Below are positions 42,176 through 55,800 of a DNA stretch of 64,000 nt, in pieces. This DNA is from Trochalopteron elliotii (Eukaryota > Chordata > Aves > Passeriformes > Leiothrichidae), in NCBI GenBank assembly GCA_024734555.1, contig JANPWX010000034.1, positions 1,167,730-1,231,729 on the forward strand, given 5' to 3'. The first letter of the stretch is position 1. Every line of letters begins with the position of its first letter. The notes below the pieces were generated by a model. That model saw only the letters and a list, made by a program, of their open reading frames with translations, was not told where the DNA came from and made no database searches. The position numbers were made by a program, and so were the translations under genes.

Positions 42176-42190
42176 CACTAGAGGGTGCCA
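42176..42190 (+). promoter_or_regulatory. Candidate CTCF-binding motif
   Basis: CACTAGAGGGTGCCA agrees with the CTCF core (CCA[C/G]YAGRKGGCRS) except for T in place of the C after GGG and the first base. It lies beside the CpG islet. Confidence 0.35.
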
Positions 42191-45100
42191 GATGGCTTTC
42201 CTCCACCCTGCTGCCTTCCCTCGCTCACACATTTGGACACATTTGGCTTTGTGCATCTTGAAGGCTCCTTCCATCCCCCAAATGTTCATTGTGTGCACAC
42301 AGCATTGCTGCTAACTGGGTGCAGAGCACTGGCCACCCTGAAAACTGTGCCATGGGCATGAGGTGTACTCCTCTGCACAGCCTGTCTTGGTCCCAAAGCC
42401 AGACCTGCATCTTGAAATTCAGTAGTGGCCAAAGAGCAAATTGGTCAGATTGTGGGGTGTGCGTTGACCTGATAGCAGGAAGCATCCGTGGTCTTCAATA
42501 GGGAGCTCAGAGGTTGCCCTGGTCTTGGATAGGAAGTCACTACAGGAAAGTTGGGGGTTATCCCCCATTATGCCACGGCAGGTTCATGTGCTTCCCAGTC
42601 AGTACATCATAGCTCTGATGGGATGCCTCATTTCTAGCTCTTTGTGGCCCTTCTCCCTGTCCCTCAGACCATAAAAAAGCACCTCTTGCTGTTCCTGTGC
42701 TCTGGAGATGTCCCTCCTGAGGGCAGGAGGTTGAACTCATTCCTCTGGATTTCCTTCTTGCCGCTTTCAGATGCATTTCAGGCTGAGGCCTGTCTGAATT
42801 CTGCTCGTGTCCTCTTGAACATCTGCAACCCTTTAGGACTTGATCCCACCAGGCATTTTACAAGCAAGTTCTCCACCCTTCATCAAAGACATCAATCAAG
42901 ACGCTGGCCACACCCAGATCTGGGGCAAACATCTGCAGGTTTGGGAGTGAGCCATCACTAATCACTTTGTATCTTGTCTTATCTGCATAGCTTCTTTGCA
43001 ACCTGCGGCCATCATTCTTCTAGGCCCAAAGCATCCACAGGATCAATTAACCAAGATCCATGGATCTGCCTATGGACTCTATTGAGCAGTCCCAGTCCTG
43101 CAAGGACAATCTCACCCTGGTGGTGATCTAGGCCAAGCTTTCTGAAGTGACTATAACTCATGAGGACAGCATCTTTTCCTTCCAATCTGGCTGATGGGTG
43201 TGTTCAGTGTACACAACTCTCATCCATGTTAACTGGAAGACCCTTGGAAATACTTCTCCCTCCCAGAAAGGTGGAATTGGAATTGCTGATCCCTGTAGGC
43301 CTGAGATTGTCTCCTAATTTGGGACAAGTAGAGTCTATAGAAGAAGGGTATGTATATGGGGCAAATGGGAGGAAATAATTATTAACTTTAGATCCCTTGA
43401 ACTGCAATCTTACCCATGCACAAACACACTCTTCCTCACATTCCAAGCAGAATTTTTACTTCCCAAATATAGGAGTAAAATAGTCCCTATAAGGACTGCC
43501 ACTTCATAAAATCTCTAGTAATTGAGGTTGGATATTCCAGGGGTGGGTGGCAAACTATTGGGTAGGTAAAGCTTCATAAAGGTAAATTAGACACAACCTG
43601 ATTCCTGCATACCAGCAGGATAAATGTTTCTTCAGTGGGGAACACCTCCAGCTCCATTCCTGGCCATTGTGCCCAGTTCAAGGGATGGCTTTCCCTCTTC
43701 CTCCTGTTGCTGTCACCATTGCAGCCAGACCCTGTGTTACCTCTTTCTCACCCCATGTGGGTAAATTAGAGCAGAAATGATGTGGGGTGTAATCAAAGCT
43801 GCCAATTACAATTTTGTTGGGTTATACATAATAAGCCTAGTTAAAGCCCAGTGTAGATCTCCTGGAACTCAATGAATTTGCATCATGGATGGATTTGGCC
43901 CAGTGTTTTCATGCCATTTGCATGTGTCTGTAAATGGCTGACATGTGACAACCCAGTGGCATCACAGAACAATGCAGGAAGGGGAGATGTGTCTTTTGTC
44001 CCATCCTCCCTGCTCTTCTCCTCCATCCAGCATTTTGCATTCATATTTGCCCACTTTTATTTTAGAGTGTGGATAGTATCAGGAATGACTGGGTTAGCTA
44101 AACATCTCATTTGATTTTTCTAGAGGTTTTAGTAATGCTGTTTTATCATTCTCTGAGCTTCAGAGGGGCGAGAAGGGACTTTCCCCCAGCTGCTTAAAAA
44201 CCCCCTGCCACATATTCATTGCTCCTTACAACAAGCCAAGCTCAGAGGGGTTTTTGAAGCAGCTGTGGGCCCTAATTCTCACTGCTGTGTCAGCTCATCC
44301 TCTCTGGAGGTGAATCTTTCAGACCAGTGCTCAGCACAAACAACACCTTTCTTCCCAGGTTGTCCTGGTGCTGTTAGTGAAGGTGTTTGATGAGCAACTT
44401 GTGACTTCGTGAGCAGCAAGAGGATGTGACATGTCCTGTGCTCTCTCCATCAGGCTCAGCTTGTGTCCTGACCCATGTCCCTTGTCCCTGAATGGATCAG
44501 AGTGGCAGCATCCCACTGGAGCAAGGGCAAGGAGCCTGCCAAGAGACTTGGGGACACTGGATGATGGAAGGCCCAAAGGAATTTTCTTTTATTTTCCAAA
44601 ACATTGCCTGGGACTGGCTGCTAAGTACCACAACTTCACGCTCTGATTCAGCTGATTCAGATAATTTCTTTAATTTTTCTTATGATTGCTTCAGAATAAA
44701 ATTAAGGTATTGTCCTTCTCCTTCCTAAACTGAAATCTCACTGTTTGAAAAAAAGTGGTACTTCTCTCATGCAGCTCTGACTAGTGGGGTTCTCTAATCC
44801 TACCAAAGTTTGCAAGCTTTAAATCTTCATGCTTAAAATGCAAAGGAGAGCAAAATGGGAGTGTTCCCTTGTTTCAGCTCCCTTGTAGCCTGGCCTCCCC
44901 ATTGTCAGTGAGCAGGGATGTCTCTTAGGTTATGGTGGTACAGGAAGCAGATGTCCAGGACCCTGCAGTCTACAAAGTGTATGGCCAAGGCTTTGAAATA
45001 AGTTATTCTTATTGTGATTCTTGTTTATAACACCAGATTCATTGTTTGTAATTTTGTTCAGTGGCATCCAATCAATAGCAGACAATAAAATATTATTTCG

Positions 45101-45306
45101 AGTGGTGTAGACGTTCCATGAGAATGTGATTGATTGCTTTAATTTCTGCCTTCCTCAGTGTTTTTACTAAGCCCTGTCTTCATTTCTTTCATTCTGCCTA
45201 GTTCTCTTCAGCATCAGTTGTTAAATAAAGTGACATATTTATTATATCAGCTTTATTTGACAGATTGCAGGGCGACATATTTCAGATTAATTTTTCATTT
45301 ATAGAT

Positions 45307-45355
45307 GTATGTATGTGTGTGTGTGAAATTATACACATATATATATACACACACT
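45307..45355. repeat. Alternating TG / AT / AC purine-pyrimidine tract
   Basis: GTATGTATGTGTGTGTGTG is separated by a short AAATT spacer from ACACATATATATATACACAC. The two ends are complementary, so the tract could form a cruciform or Z-DNA. Confidence 0.8.
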
Positions 45356-47600
45356 GTATAAAATCAGTGTGTGCCTGAATATACTGAAGGCCGGAATTCC
45401 CAAGCACAACTGGAGATTTTAGGTGGTGGTTTTAGCTGCCTAAATTGACACTCTTTGACTAGCCTAAAATCAATTGCCAGCAAGTATATGATCATGCAAT
45501 TTAAGTGACATGTTATATGAAGTTCTCAGTGGTCAGATGAGGTTTATTATCTCTTCAGACGGCTGCAGAAAAAGACCACACAACACTCCTGGTTTTCCAT
45601 GTCTGAGAGGACAGCTTAACAGCCCACCACTGAGAATTTTTATATTAAAACAAGCCCTATAAGGTGGCTTTAACACGTGTTTTACTGAGATATTTCAGAA
45701 ATGTCTGGAAAAGTTCCTTTTTGTCAAAAATCCAGGGAATTTTTTGGAACTATTTCTGGTAATCATCAAACCCTCCTGGAGCACCTTTGTTCCCGTAAGT
45801 CCGATGTGTGCAGGACATGGAGATTAAAATCAAGCTCTTTGGGTGGTGTACATTGACTTAATCCACTTATTCCATGTAGGGATTTGGGCCATGAGATTCA
45901 GTGCACCTCCTAAACTACAGCCTAAAAGAGCTCTTTCTCCTGTAAATATTGCATGACTTTAACTCAGGTGCTCCAGAACCTTATTAGCCTGTCCCAGAAA
46001 TGCAGTGCTGTGGGGGACATGACAGCTGTTTCCAGCTTTAGTTGGTCTTGATATTGGGCTGTAAATCCTAGCCTTGGTGGAGGACTGAGCATTGCTTCAG
46101 AATGTGCCCAGTGTGCTTTGGGTAAGGAATTTCATTGCTGGAGAACATCTGGGTGCTGTTAAACATCCACTCTTGATCCTCAGACAACTCCTTCTTTTTT
46201 TGTGCTGATCTCAGCTGCACATTTAAAATAGCAATTGTCTGAATTTGTTTAGCAATTTAGGATGTTCTCATAGCAGGGAAGCATTAAGACTACACAGGCT
46301 CTGAACCACATATTGAAAATGGAGCACATTCATGTTTCTTTCCTAATCCTTTCAAAATGTTGTTGGAGTAGGGTGTAAGCCCAGCCAACCCCTTTTTCAT
46401 GAACATAGCTTGTTGTCTCTGAGCTTAAAAAAACCCCACAACCACCAAACAACCAACAAATAAATCCTATTACTCCAGAATATGATTAGTGTTCTGGTTT
46501 GAGTTATAAATCCCCTTCATTTAAAATGCACTGTTGCTACAAGTTAGGATTTGAAAGTACAATCATGCAAATGCCATTTGCAATGTTTTCACTCTAGTAA
46601 CCTTGGCAATACTGCAAACAGCTCTCCTGTTTGATACACACAGGTTGGGAATCTCAATTGTAAAGCAGAGAGGGGGATGCTGCCAATTTGTGCTGCTCCT
46701 GGGAGGGGAAGAGGTCATTTCTGGGGTAAAATTTGGTAGCTGCAGGAGCCATCCCTTTTTAGTCCACCCCATTCTAGGTACTGGTGCTTTGTTTTATGTT
46801 GTTTTATGCTGGTTATATCCAGCTTTACAATATTTAAACCCCTTGTATAAATCAAAATCACAGAGCATAAATATTTATCAGCACAAGAAATACACTGCAC
46901 AGGAGACAAGCTCGGGAACAGAACAAGCCAACTATTGCTCATAAAGGCAAAACCAGTGGGTTACATTTTCATACTATCCAGAAATAGTGTAAAGCAGTCA
47001 CAGACCCAAGCATCTTAATTCCATCTTGACTTGATATTAAACATGATTATTGATTATTTGATATTTATTATTATGATTATTTGATATTAAACATCCCAGA
47101 CCAGCATGGACGTTCACACTGTGGCCACCTGTTCCTCAGGACTGGTGCAGAGAAGCTGTGGGGCCTCCCTTGGGCACATCTCCCTTTTGAACAGAGCCCT
47201 CCTGTGCAGGCTCACAGCCCCAAATATGGGCCCTGTCCAGCACCCCCTGACCTGCCCACAATGGCTGGTGGTTGTTTTTGGTGGCCTTGGCAAGGCTGGT
47301 CACACCTGACCACTGTTTTGCTGCCTGGTGGAGTGTGGAGGATGCTTTGTAGGACGTGCTTCCTTGTGAATGTGGGAGAGCCAGAATTTCTTCTTGCACC
47401 TGAAAAAAATAAAGCCCCTGTAAGATGTGGCAGGAACCTTGTTTTAGTCAGCTGTTCCCTCCTGACTGACAAGCTGGTCTGACATTTCCCCTTCCTAGAG
47501 GCTCCTTCCTGATGTTGATTTTCTGATAGCAACCTCTCTGGAAATTTCTGCACCCACCTTCTCCAGGCCATGGCCCACTGCTCCTGGCTGCCAGCCCTGC

Positions 47601-47665
47601 TCACAGAATCAGAACCATTAAGGTTTGAAAAGATCCTTAGGATCATCAAGTTCAATTGCCAATCG
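47601..47665 (-). mobile_element. CR1-like LINE 3' terminal fragment
   Basis: CACAGAATCAGAACCATTAA, then GGTTTGAAAAGATCCTTAGG and ATCATCAAGTTCAATTGCC, match the antisense 3' end of a different CR1 subfamily (AATCATTAAGGTTGGAAAAGACC type). The continuation to 47718 is unclear. Confidence 0.75.
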
Positions 47666-47718
47666 CCTTAGAGCCTGGGACACCAAAACCTCTTGTACTT
47701 TGGAGAGTGGGCAAGACC

Positions 47719-48190
47719 ACAGAATCACAGAATCACAGAATAGGTCAGGTTGGAACAACCACAGCGGGTCATCTGGTCTAATATCCCAGCTCAAGCAGGG
47801 TCATCCCAAAGCACAGGGCACAGGATTGTGTCTACATGGATCTGGAACATCCCCAATGAGAAAGCCTCCCTGGTCAATCTGCTCCAGTGCTTGGTCACTG
47901 CATAGTAAAGAAATTCTTCCTCATGTTCAGGTGGAGCTTCCTCAGTATCAGTTTCTGCCCGTTGGCTCTTTTCCTATTGCTGGCACCACCAAGAAAGGCC
48001 TGGTCCATCTTCTTGGCACCCCTCTTTAGATATTTGCACGCATTTATGAGGTGCCCTCTCAGTCATCTCTTCTTGAGACTGAACAGCTCCCTCAGCCTTT
48101 CATCCAAAGAGAGGTTATCCAGACCCTTGACCAAATTAGTGGCTCTCTACTGGACCTGCTCCAGGAGCTCCATGTCTCTTGAAATATCCA
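47719..48190 (-). mobile_element. CR1 LINE 3' part
   Basis: Three AGAATCAC-type terminal repeats are followed by ATAGGTCAGGTTGGAAC, CACAGGGCACAGGATTGTGT, CTCCAGTGCTTGGTCACTGC and AAATTCTTCCTCATGTTCAG, then the antisense of the ORF2 end (TCTTGAGACTGAACAGCTCC). It is the same subfamily as the copy at 27098-28378. It ends, 5'-truncated, near CATGTCTCTTGAAA. Confidence 0.93.
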
Positions 48191-49260
48191 AAAGGCTTTG
48201 TGAGAGATATTCTGTCTGCTCCCATCATAGAAAGCAAGCAGGAAAGAACAAAAAGGTGAAGAAAATGTATGAAGACTTCTAAGAAAAAAAAATCCAATGT
48301 TATGTGCATGTGTGACTGCAGGAAAAATTATTGCTGACTAGAAGTATCAAATCTAACCTTACAGATATTCATGGCTGCTTAAACTTCAGCTGATTTACAG
48401 CAGCGAATGTATTAGCAAAAGCATGAGTTAAAACTTAGTCTTTTTTTATGCAGTTCACAGGATAATCTCCTGAGGTCTGAAAAACTCATCCAGAATCATA
48501 GAAGAATGGAAGTTGCATACCTTGAAGGCAGCTGCAGAAATGCAGCAGAACTAGAGATACAAGGGTTTGGTTGAGCTCAGGAGGTGGCTGTGTGGCCAGC
48601 TGCACACATCCTCATGAGCTTCCCACCTCCACACAAGGAGAACAGGAGGGAATCTCTGGGCTGAGGTGAGAGCAGAGAGTGCCTTGAGGGCAGAGAGCAG
48701 AACCTGGGGATGGGTTTCTGAGCAAAGGGCTCTTGTAATTCCTGTACAAGGGGATGCCATCGCGTGCCTTGCCTTTCTGCAGTGTGCACCTCGTTCAGAA
48801 AGATTTCACTCTGAAAAAAAATCTTCTTCCCTGCACCTTTTCAGCATGAGCATGAAAGCACTCCACGGCTGAGCAGAGGCTGGGCAGGGGCTGTCTGGGG
48901 GCCCTTCCTGCCTCGGCGAGAGCTCTTTGTGTGACCATTGTTTTTTACTGCCTTTTCAGACAGCGTTTTGCAGCCTTTCACATTGTTCGAGTTCTACAGC
49001 AGAGTCAGATGTTAATTGGTTTGTTGTAGAAAAAAGGTTTATGGCACAATTTAACTTTAGTTGTGTCCTCCCCTTCTTCCCCACCCTGTTTACCTTCGGA
49101 AAGGGAAAGGACCTGCATGATGCTGTTTGTCACGGTGGGAGAGGTCTCCTGACCATGCTCACTGTCCTTTCCTGCTTAAGCAGGGAATGTACTTGGGTGA
49201 TAACTTAATGCACATGTAAGATAGGTGTTTCTTCCATCTGCTGTCTGCAGGTGATCTTGT
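48191..49260. other. Intergenic DNA with no recognised feature
   Basis: No exon or repeat was accepted. A possible CR1 trace (CAGAATCATAGAAGAATGG, about 48492) is too short to call. Confidence 0.5.
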
Positions 49261-49265
49261 CTGGA

Positions 49266-49816
49266 TGTGATGGTTTGAAAGCAAAACTAGTGAGAGGCTC
49301 CAAGTCAGAAATACAATTTAATAGAAAAAGAAAAAAAAGAAATAAAATAAATGCAATAATACAAAAGACCCCTGACAGAGTCAGAATACAACCTGAGCAA
49401 GATGATGGAAGCAGCAATCCCGTAGAAAGGTCTGGTAGCTCTGATCCTCTGTAGATCCAGTGGGTAAGGTACCCCGTATTGTCCCAGATCCCAGATTATA
49501 TGCAGGTGAGAATGCTTGGCTCCTCCCCCTGGGTGGAGCATCTCACAATGGAATAATGAGTCATACAGGGGGGTCCTTGATGGCCCATTAACGGGAGATA
49601 ACTCCTGGTGGGAGTTATCTGTAAGTCATCAGCAGGCCATTAACAGAAAACACGTTATCAAAAGACCCATTAGCAGAGGACACCTTAACAAAAGACACCC
49701 TAACAGAAAGAGGGAGGGGAGAGTCTGGAAGAATGCTGCTTCAGCAATAGGTTTCCACAGTTCATGAAGATGGTGGTAGAATACTCCGTGCACGTTCTAC
49801 ACCACAACCCAGGACA
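49266..49816 (-). mobile_element. Solo ERV LTR (551 bp), minus orientation
   Basis: On the + strand it starts TGTGATGGTTTG and ends CCCAGGACA; on the minus strand it begins TGTCCTGGGTTGTGG. The exact 5-bp duplication CTGGA flanks it (49261-49265 and 49817-49821). In the minus-strand sense there is an ATATAA/TATAAT box near 49495-49502 and an ATTAAA poly(A) signal at 49317-49322, about 50 bases before the 3' end, which is the expected LTR order. An AGATAACTCC/GGAGTTATCT hairpin lies at 49596-49620. A 5-bp duplication is typical of ERVL-type elements; the opening resembles passerine LTRs from memory. No internal genes are present. Confidence 0.85.
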
Positions 49817-52800
49817 CTGGATCTGTGGGCTTTGAGGGAAATTCACCCCACCCCACACAGATACCCAGCACCCCAGGGACAAGGTGTTGTGCTCAGGAAA
49901 ATTCTCCACTGTGGGAATTGTGTTTTCCACCAGTCTCCACACAAGCATGCCCAGTCCCCCCATCATCACCTGTGGCACAGCAAGGCTCAAAGTGTTGGGT
50001 ACAATCCCCTGTGTTCACTGCAGTCTTTCCAGGCTGAAGGGGCAATTTGAGAAATCGTGAGTGTTTCTGGTGCAAAACCATTACTTGGAAAACAATAATT
50101 CACCATTTTGGAGAATCACGTTTTGAGCAAGGGAGGGATAAGGCACTGAACCAGGCTTCTTGTTGTCAGGCTGCTTAATGTCTGTTTTCCAGCAGCTTCC
50201 CCAGGATTACACTCCTGATAAGGTCTCAGCTGTGCTTGGAGACTGTCTCTGGGATGCTGAGATACTTCAGGATCTGTGGTCATGTTGTCTGTGGCTGACT
50301 GGCTTCTGGTTAAAAAGCCACCTGGAAGTCAACACAAGTGCTTTATGGACTTGTTGAAATCCTCCCTTAAAGATTGTCAGGTCAGTATGATCACATTCAA
50401 AAGGGTTTGGAGTAGGATGTCTGGAAGCAGACACATTCCAGGTGCTGCAGCCACGGGAGTGAAGCATGCAGCACCTGGAAACAAAGACACTGTTTGGATG
50501 CTCTCCTGTTTATGGAAACCCCATAAAATTCAATGATAACAGGAGCAAGAGCATTCTCTAAGCATCAGATAAAAAGCTATGGGTTTTTTCTGCATAATGT
50601 AAAATTTAATACATATAAAGATTGCTTCTATGAGCATCATTAACAACTTATTTTCCGTTAAGTTCTGTTGTCAGGGTCTGAAACAAAACATACAGTTGCT
50701 ATTACAACATGTAGAGCATCCTCCTAAGGATTTTTTTCCTCTGTTATCCATAAAAGAAGTGTGTTACAAATCAGTTAAGGCTACCCTTTTGTCATATTTT
50801 CCATTCTCCCCTAATCCTTCTGTTGTCATAGGTCTTCAGTCAGCTATGAAGAAAATGCCTCCACTTGGTGGCTTAGGATCCAAAATTCACCCTCTAAACA
50901 AAATTACCCAGACATGATTTAGCATTTTTGAGAGATATTGTAGTGTTGAAATGACAATGTGCAAACACATCCTGTCTAGTGCTTGTATTGTGGACAAATC
51001 CCAAAACATGAGCTTCTGCAAGAAAAAGGGCTGGAGGGAAAATTTCTGTGCATGCTGGCAATGCAACAGGCATGCTAATTAGCTGGGCTGTTTGCTGCTC
51101 TGGATCTCAAAGGACCTGGGTCTGCCCAGGGATTTCTTAATTCTTTCCCTCATTTCCCCCTTGTTTAGCTGTTTTGCTTTTTTCTTCTGGCCTTCACCTG
51201 TTTGCTCTTGTGGGAACAGCTATTAACGACTCTGAGGAGGCCTGTCAGTGAGTAATTGCTAGCACCCAGTAATTAGTTGAACTAATCAAAAATGGTTAAT
51301 TGTGATGGGATAATAAATGTAGTAGCCAACCACTGTGATTTGTAGAAGGGAGGTGAAGATGCCTGGGTGAATTTTAACCTTTATGAGTGGGCAATGAGTG
51401 GGGGGTGCAGGGGCCTGGCATGGCTCTGGGTAAGGGCTGTGGGTCCTCATTCAGTAAATCTGGTGACTCTTGATATCCTGATGTTTAGACACCTCCAGTC
51501 CCTGGGCTGAGGTTAAGCTGCATGACTTCCAGGTTTTTTTACTCCACTGTGGTTTGTCATTCCTTACACCATCTCTGGAGTTCCAGTTCAGAGGGTTGCA
51601 GTGCACACTGGATCAGGAAACTCCTGCTGTCTTTCCTTGCTCCTTGTTTAGAGAGGTGGCTCTGATCTGGAACAAGGTCTTTGAAATCACCACCCTGGAT
51701 GTTGATGAGGATCCCTACACCCTGAGTCCTCTTCTTGGAGAACTTTAAGCCCTGAGTACTTGCATTGTTCCTTTTTGGCCTTGGCTTGCCCTGATAAAGG
51801 GCATGCTTTGTGATCCCTGTCTTGTGAGACAGCAGACTTTGGCACACCCTGAGACACCAGTCTCTTGTTTCAAAGCTCCTGCATCAGGTAGTGGGTGACT
51901 TTTTATACCTAAGAAGCAAGTGCAGACACTACACAGAGAATGGCTGGGGTGGGCAGAACCCTTCAACAGAAAGTGTTGTGCTATATCCTCTCTCCTCACT
52001 GAAATTTTAGACACTACCCCTGTCTCCCTGCTACTCCATGCCTTTGTTTCAGAAGAAGCATGGTCTGTTCTTTGCTTGGACTGTTGCCCTGATTGTGCTC
52101 TCCTTGGTTATGCATCTCATCTAGAAGCAACCTTTGTATTTTGCTCTCCTATTTCTGTCCAAAACTCCAAACCATGGCTTGGTTGGGCCATTTTAGTCAG
52201 CTTTGATCATCTGTTGCCATAAGGCTTTGTTTGTTTTTTTTTTTTTCTTTTATAAACAGGGGCTTCAAATGAAGTGCTGGATTTAAAGCAAAAATGGGGA
52301 AACAAACCACCTTTTTTACCACTCCCTCTCCTGAGGATGGACCTTGTTTGAATGGGGGCTCCTGTTGCTGTCTATGCAGAGTTTGTGTAGAAACTTCTGA
52401 CAAGATTGTCAAAACTAGGTCACAGAAGTTGGAAGTTCATGTTGGAAGGGCAGAATTTCTGGCCAGAGAGAAATATCCTCATCTGGAGTACCTGAAGACA
52501 GGATGAGTTTGGTAGTCACCCCAGAGACCAGAAACTGAACCTCATGCCAATACCATGGCTTGAAACTCAGTCTGCTGCATCCTGCACTTCTTGCCTTGCT
52601 CACAGTTTATTGCTTATTGCACATGGGTTGTTTTTCTCCTCTTGCACTTTTCCCACTTCATATGGATAGCTCAAGAACCACTGAGCAGGAAGCAGGTAGG
52701 AAAGAGACTTTCTTCTTTTTGTCCCCTTTTCCATCTCCCCTTTGAATGTCACAAGCCTGGAAGGTTTCTTCTTTGCAGAACCAGATTTAAAAACACCCTG

Positions 52801-55800
52801 TAATGATCACCATTTCCTATGATACTGAGCTCTCCTGGGAGGTCTCTATTGTGCCCCAGGGGAGGTGAGGGACGTGAGTACATCTGTGTATCCCAGTGCC
52901 TGTTTCCCACATAGAAACATTCCTTTATTTTGACACTGTTTTGGTTTTTTTCTTTGGTCACATTATTAGTTTTTCATTTTTAAAGACCACTGACACATTG
53001 CCTTCAATATTAACCTTAACATCACTGCCACTCCTCTCCTGTGATGTGTTGGAGACCCTTTGAGGAACTTTATCTTCAAAGAAAGTCAGTTTTTCCTGTT
53101 CTACTTTCATCACTCCTTCAACCTGGAAAAAAACCCCAAGCCGTAAACAAGCCCATGCGCAGGAGCCCAGACAAACTGAAATGTACCAAAAGGACAAAAC
53201 ACAAACTGTACTCTACACTACCAAGCCCACAAAGCTCAAATCCATTCCAATTTTAATTCCTTTTAAACACCTAGATGGCCTGTACAGCTTAGAGAAAATC
53301 TAGTTTTCCTTGTCTACACACAGTGTTTGCTGTTTGCCTTTCTCTTGTTGTGTCCCCTTCTCTGCCTGTCCTTGGCAAGAGGGAAACTGTCACTTCTTGA
53401 GCATTAGAGAAAAGCTTCTCACACTGTAGACTTATAAATAATAATAGAAACCTATAAGTGTTCATACAGTAAATGCACATTAAGCACCATCCTATCTGGA
53501 AGAAGTATTCATATTTGATGAGACACTCTGCACAGCCACCTAGGCACACACAATACAGAGGTGTCCTGAGCAGGTGATCAGATAGCAATCTAGGCCATAA
53601 ACTGTGTTTTTTCTCCAGGTCTGGGCTTGTTTGCCCAGAATCACTCCTGCTTCCTGACATCAAGTGTGGCACAAAGTTCAGAGAGCACATGCACGAGTGT
53701 GGGGTCGCCTTAAGTTCTTCTCACTAAATCTCAAAAGACAGCTTTGCCACAAATGTAACATTAGAAACAATCAACAGATGTTAAAGATGTGTTGTACTAA
53801 TGACCTATTTCATATTCAAGTTCAGTTCTGAATTCCCTTCTCAGCCACTAATTTGCATAACGTTTTATTCACGCTCATTAGCCATCAGGAGATTCTAACT
53901 CAGCAAAAGTGGATATTCATCAATTTCCCCTTTGATAATGAATTGACACGACACCAAAAAACATTGTAAGCCTCCCTGTACCTGCTGCAGTACCTGGAAA
54001 GAGTGTGTTGTGCAGCCCAGTCACTTCATATCTGACAAGGGTGCCTTGGGGGAATTCTGGTGTTTGATTTCAGTGGAATAAATGAGCCCTGCAGAGAGGC
54101 AGTAAAAATTATGAGACCATGAGTGCATGCTAATGAACCTGCCTAACTGTGACGGTATCCAAAACCTCCCCAAAATGCTGCCTGAAGTTCAGGAACCTCT
54201 TACAGTTAGCAGCTAAAGCCTTCAAATCTGCAGGAGTGTTACCAAGAGGGGAAGAGAGACAGGTTAAGAACCAGCATGACCAGTAATCAGAAACTGATTC
54301 TAAATCTGATTGATGGACCAGCTTGCATCCTGCCCCTGACCTAGTCCATGTCAAACTGCACCACCAAAAACAGCAGCCACCACCTATCATGTGAATGGAG
54401 AGCAAATGACAGCCCAACATGAATGTCTGGAGAAGACCAGACCAAAAGCTGTTGAATAGCCTGAATTATTTTTTTTTTGGCCTTATTTTTAACTCTGTTG
54501 GAAACCTTGGTGCTTGGGACACACTGAGTTTGTTTTCAGCTCTGAAGGGAGATGTCTTGATGTCAATGAAATCTGTAACAGTGATGGCACAGAGAAATCC
54601 AGCAAAAAAAAGTGTGGTACATTGTAAAGGGAGGGAGACTCAATCATGAAGATTAATTTGGAACGACTTGTTTCTATCCAGTCCAACTACACCTGGAGAA
54701 ACTTCAGATTCTGGTGTTTATTTCTGAGTGTGTCATGCTAAGCACAACAAATCTTGTTTACCTTCAACTGTCAGACCTTGGACAAGGTGGATTTGTCTCT
54801 GCATGGGGGAAGAAGGTACTGGGGAAGGTCTTTCTGACCCCCCTCTGCTCTGGATCTGGAGGGACTCTGTGTCTTACAGCTCTGAGTTGTGATTTTAGGT
54901 AATTCCAGGACAATGCCACGGCTCAGTTAATAATGTAAGACAATTCTGGGAGTGGGGGTAGGGGGCAGCCTGCTGTTCCTTGTATTGATCAGGAATTAAT
55001 GTCTAACCTTTGAAAATGCAGTGGAGAATCTCAGTGTGATTGTGAAGCCCTACTTTGTGCTGTGATCAGTTACCTCTGGGGACCCGCGGGGCTCAGCCTG
55101 CTGATTACGGATGCATTTGGAAAAACCTGAATTTTCAATTTTTCACATGAATCTTATAAAGTGAAACGGACTCCTGCTGGGATTTATGGAAACTGGTTTA
55201 CTCTCCACTGCACTCAGTACATCTACTTAGCTAAGTTGGGAGAGTGCTTCAACCAGAGAGGCACTGCAAGAATTATTCCACCCTCAGCAAGTTAATTGCT
55301 GTATCGTCAAGTAGCATGGTTATCCATCCTATTCCTTCTGCTTTCTCTCTCTTTTCCCCCCCTCTCTTCCTCTCCAAGAGCTGATGTGCGATGTCTTTTA
55401 TTTTTTTTTCCTCCTCCTTGCCATCTGTTTCATGTTTGTAACTTGCAGAGGGTGGGTGTGTGGTAGTGGAGCTTGTGATGAAGTTTGCTGGTGGAGGCAT
55501 TTCTTTCACTCTGTTAATTAGATTTGTGTTTTCGTTACTCCCAGTTCTAAGGGCCATGCAAATAGGACTAAATTATGCATCAGTGATATGCCCCAGTGTT
55601 TAAAAGTTTCTTATTGTTGGGGGACACCGGCTTCATCCTGTATTCCTCCCTTTCATGGAATTCAATTATATTTAAACTATTAACATGGAAAGTCTAAAAA
55701 TTCTATTAAAATGTCAGTTTAATAAATCTTCCTAGGTTTAATCTTTCATTTCTGGACCAGGGGAAGGGGAGGATGAATTATGACAGTTTTAAGTTTTCCC

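Larger units (their letters stand above)
40946..47600. other. Intergenic DNA, 6.7 kb, with a CpG islet
   Basis: No exon was accepted. The segment 41958-42165 is distinctly CpG-rich for this window and is followed by a CTCF-like motif. The stretch 45050-45300 is AT-rich and CNE-like. A TG/AC alternating block lies at 45307-45355, and the 14-mer TTGATATTAAACAT is repeated at 47031 and 47081. A stretch near 42780-43100 loosely recalls an old LINE but could not be assigned. Confidence 0.45.

Noticed and set aside
42780..43100. Possible old LINE fragment
   Set aside because: A few phrases resemble antisense CR1-like text, but no continuous match to a known part of the element could be made.
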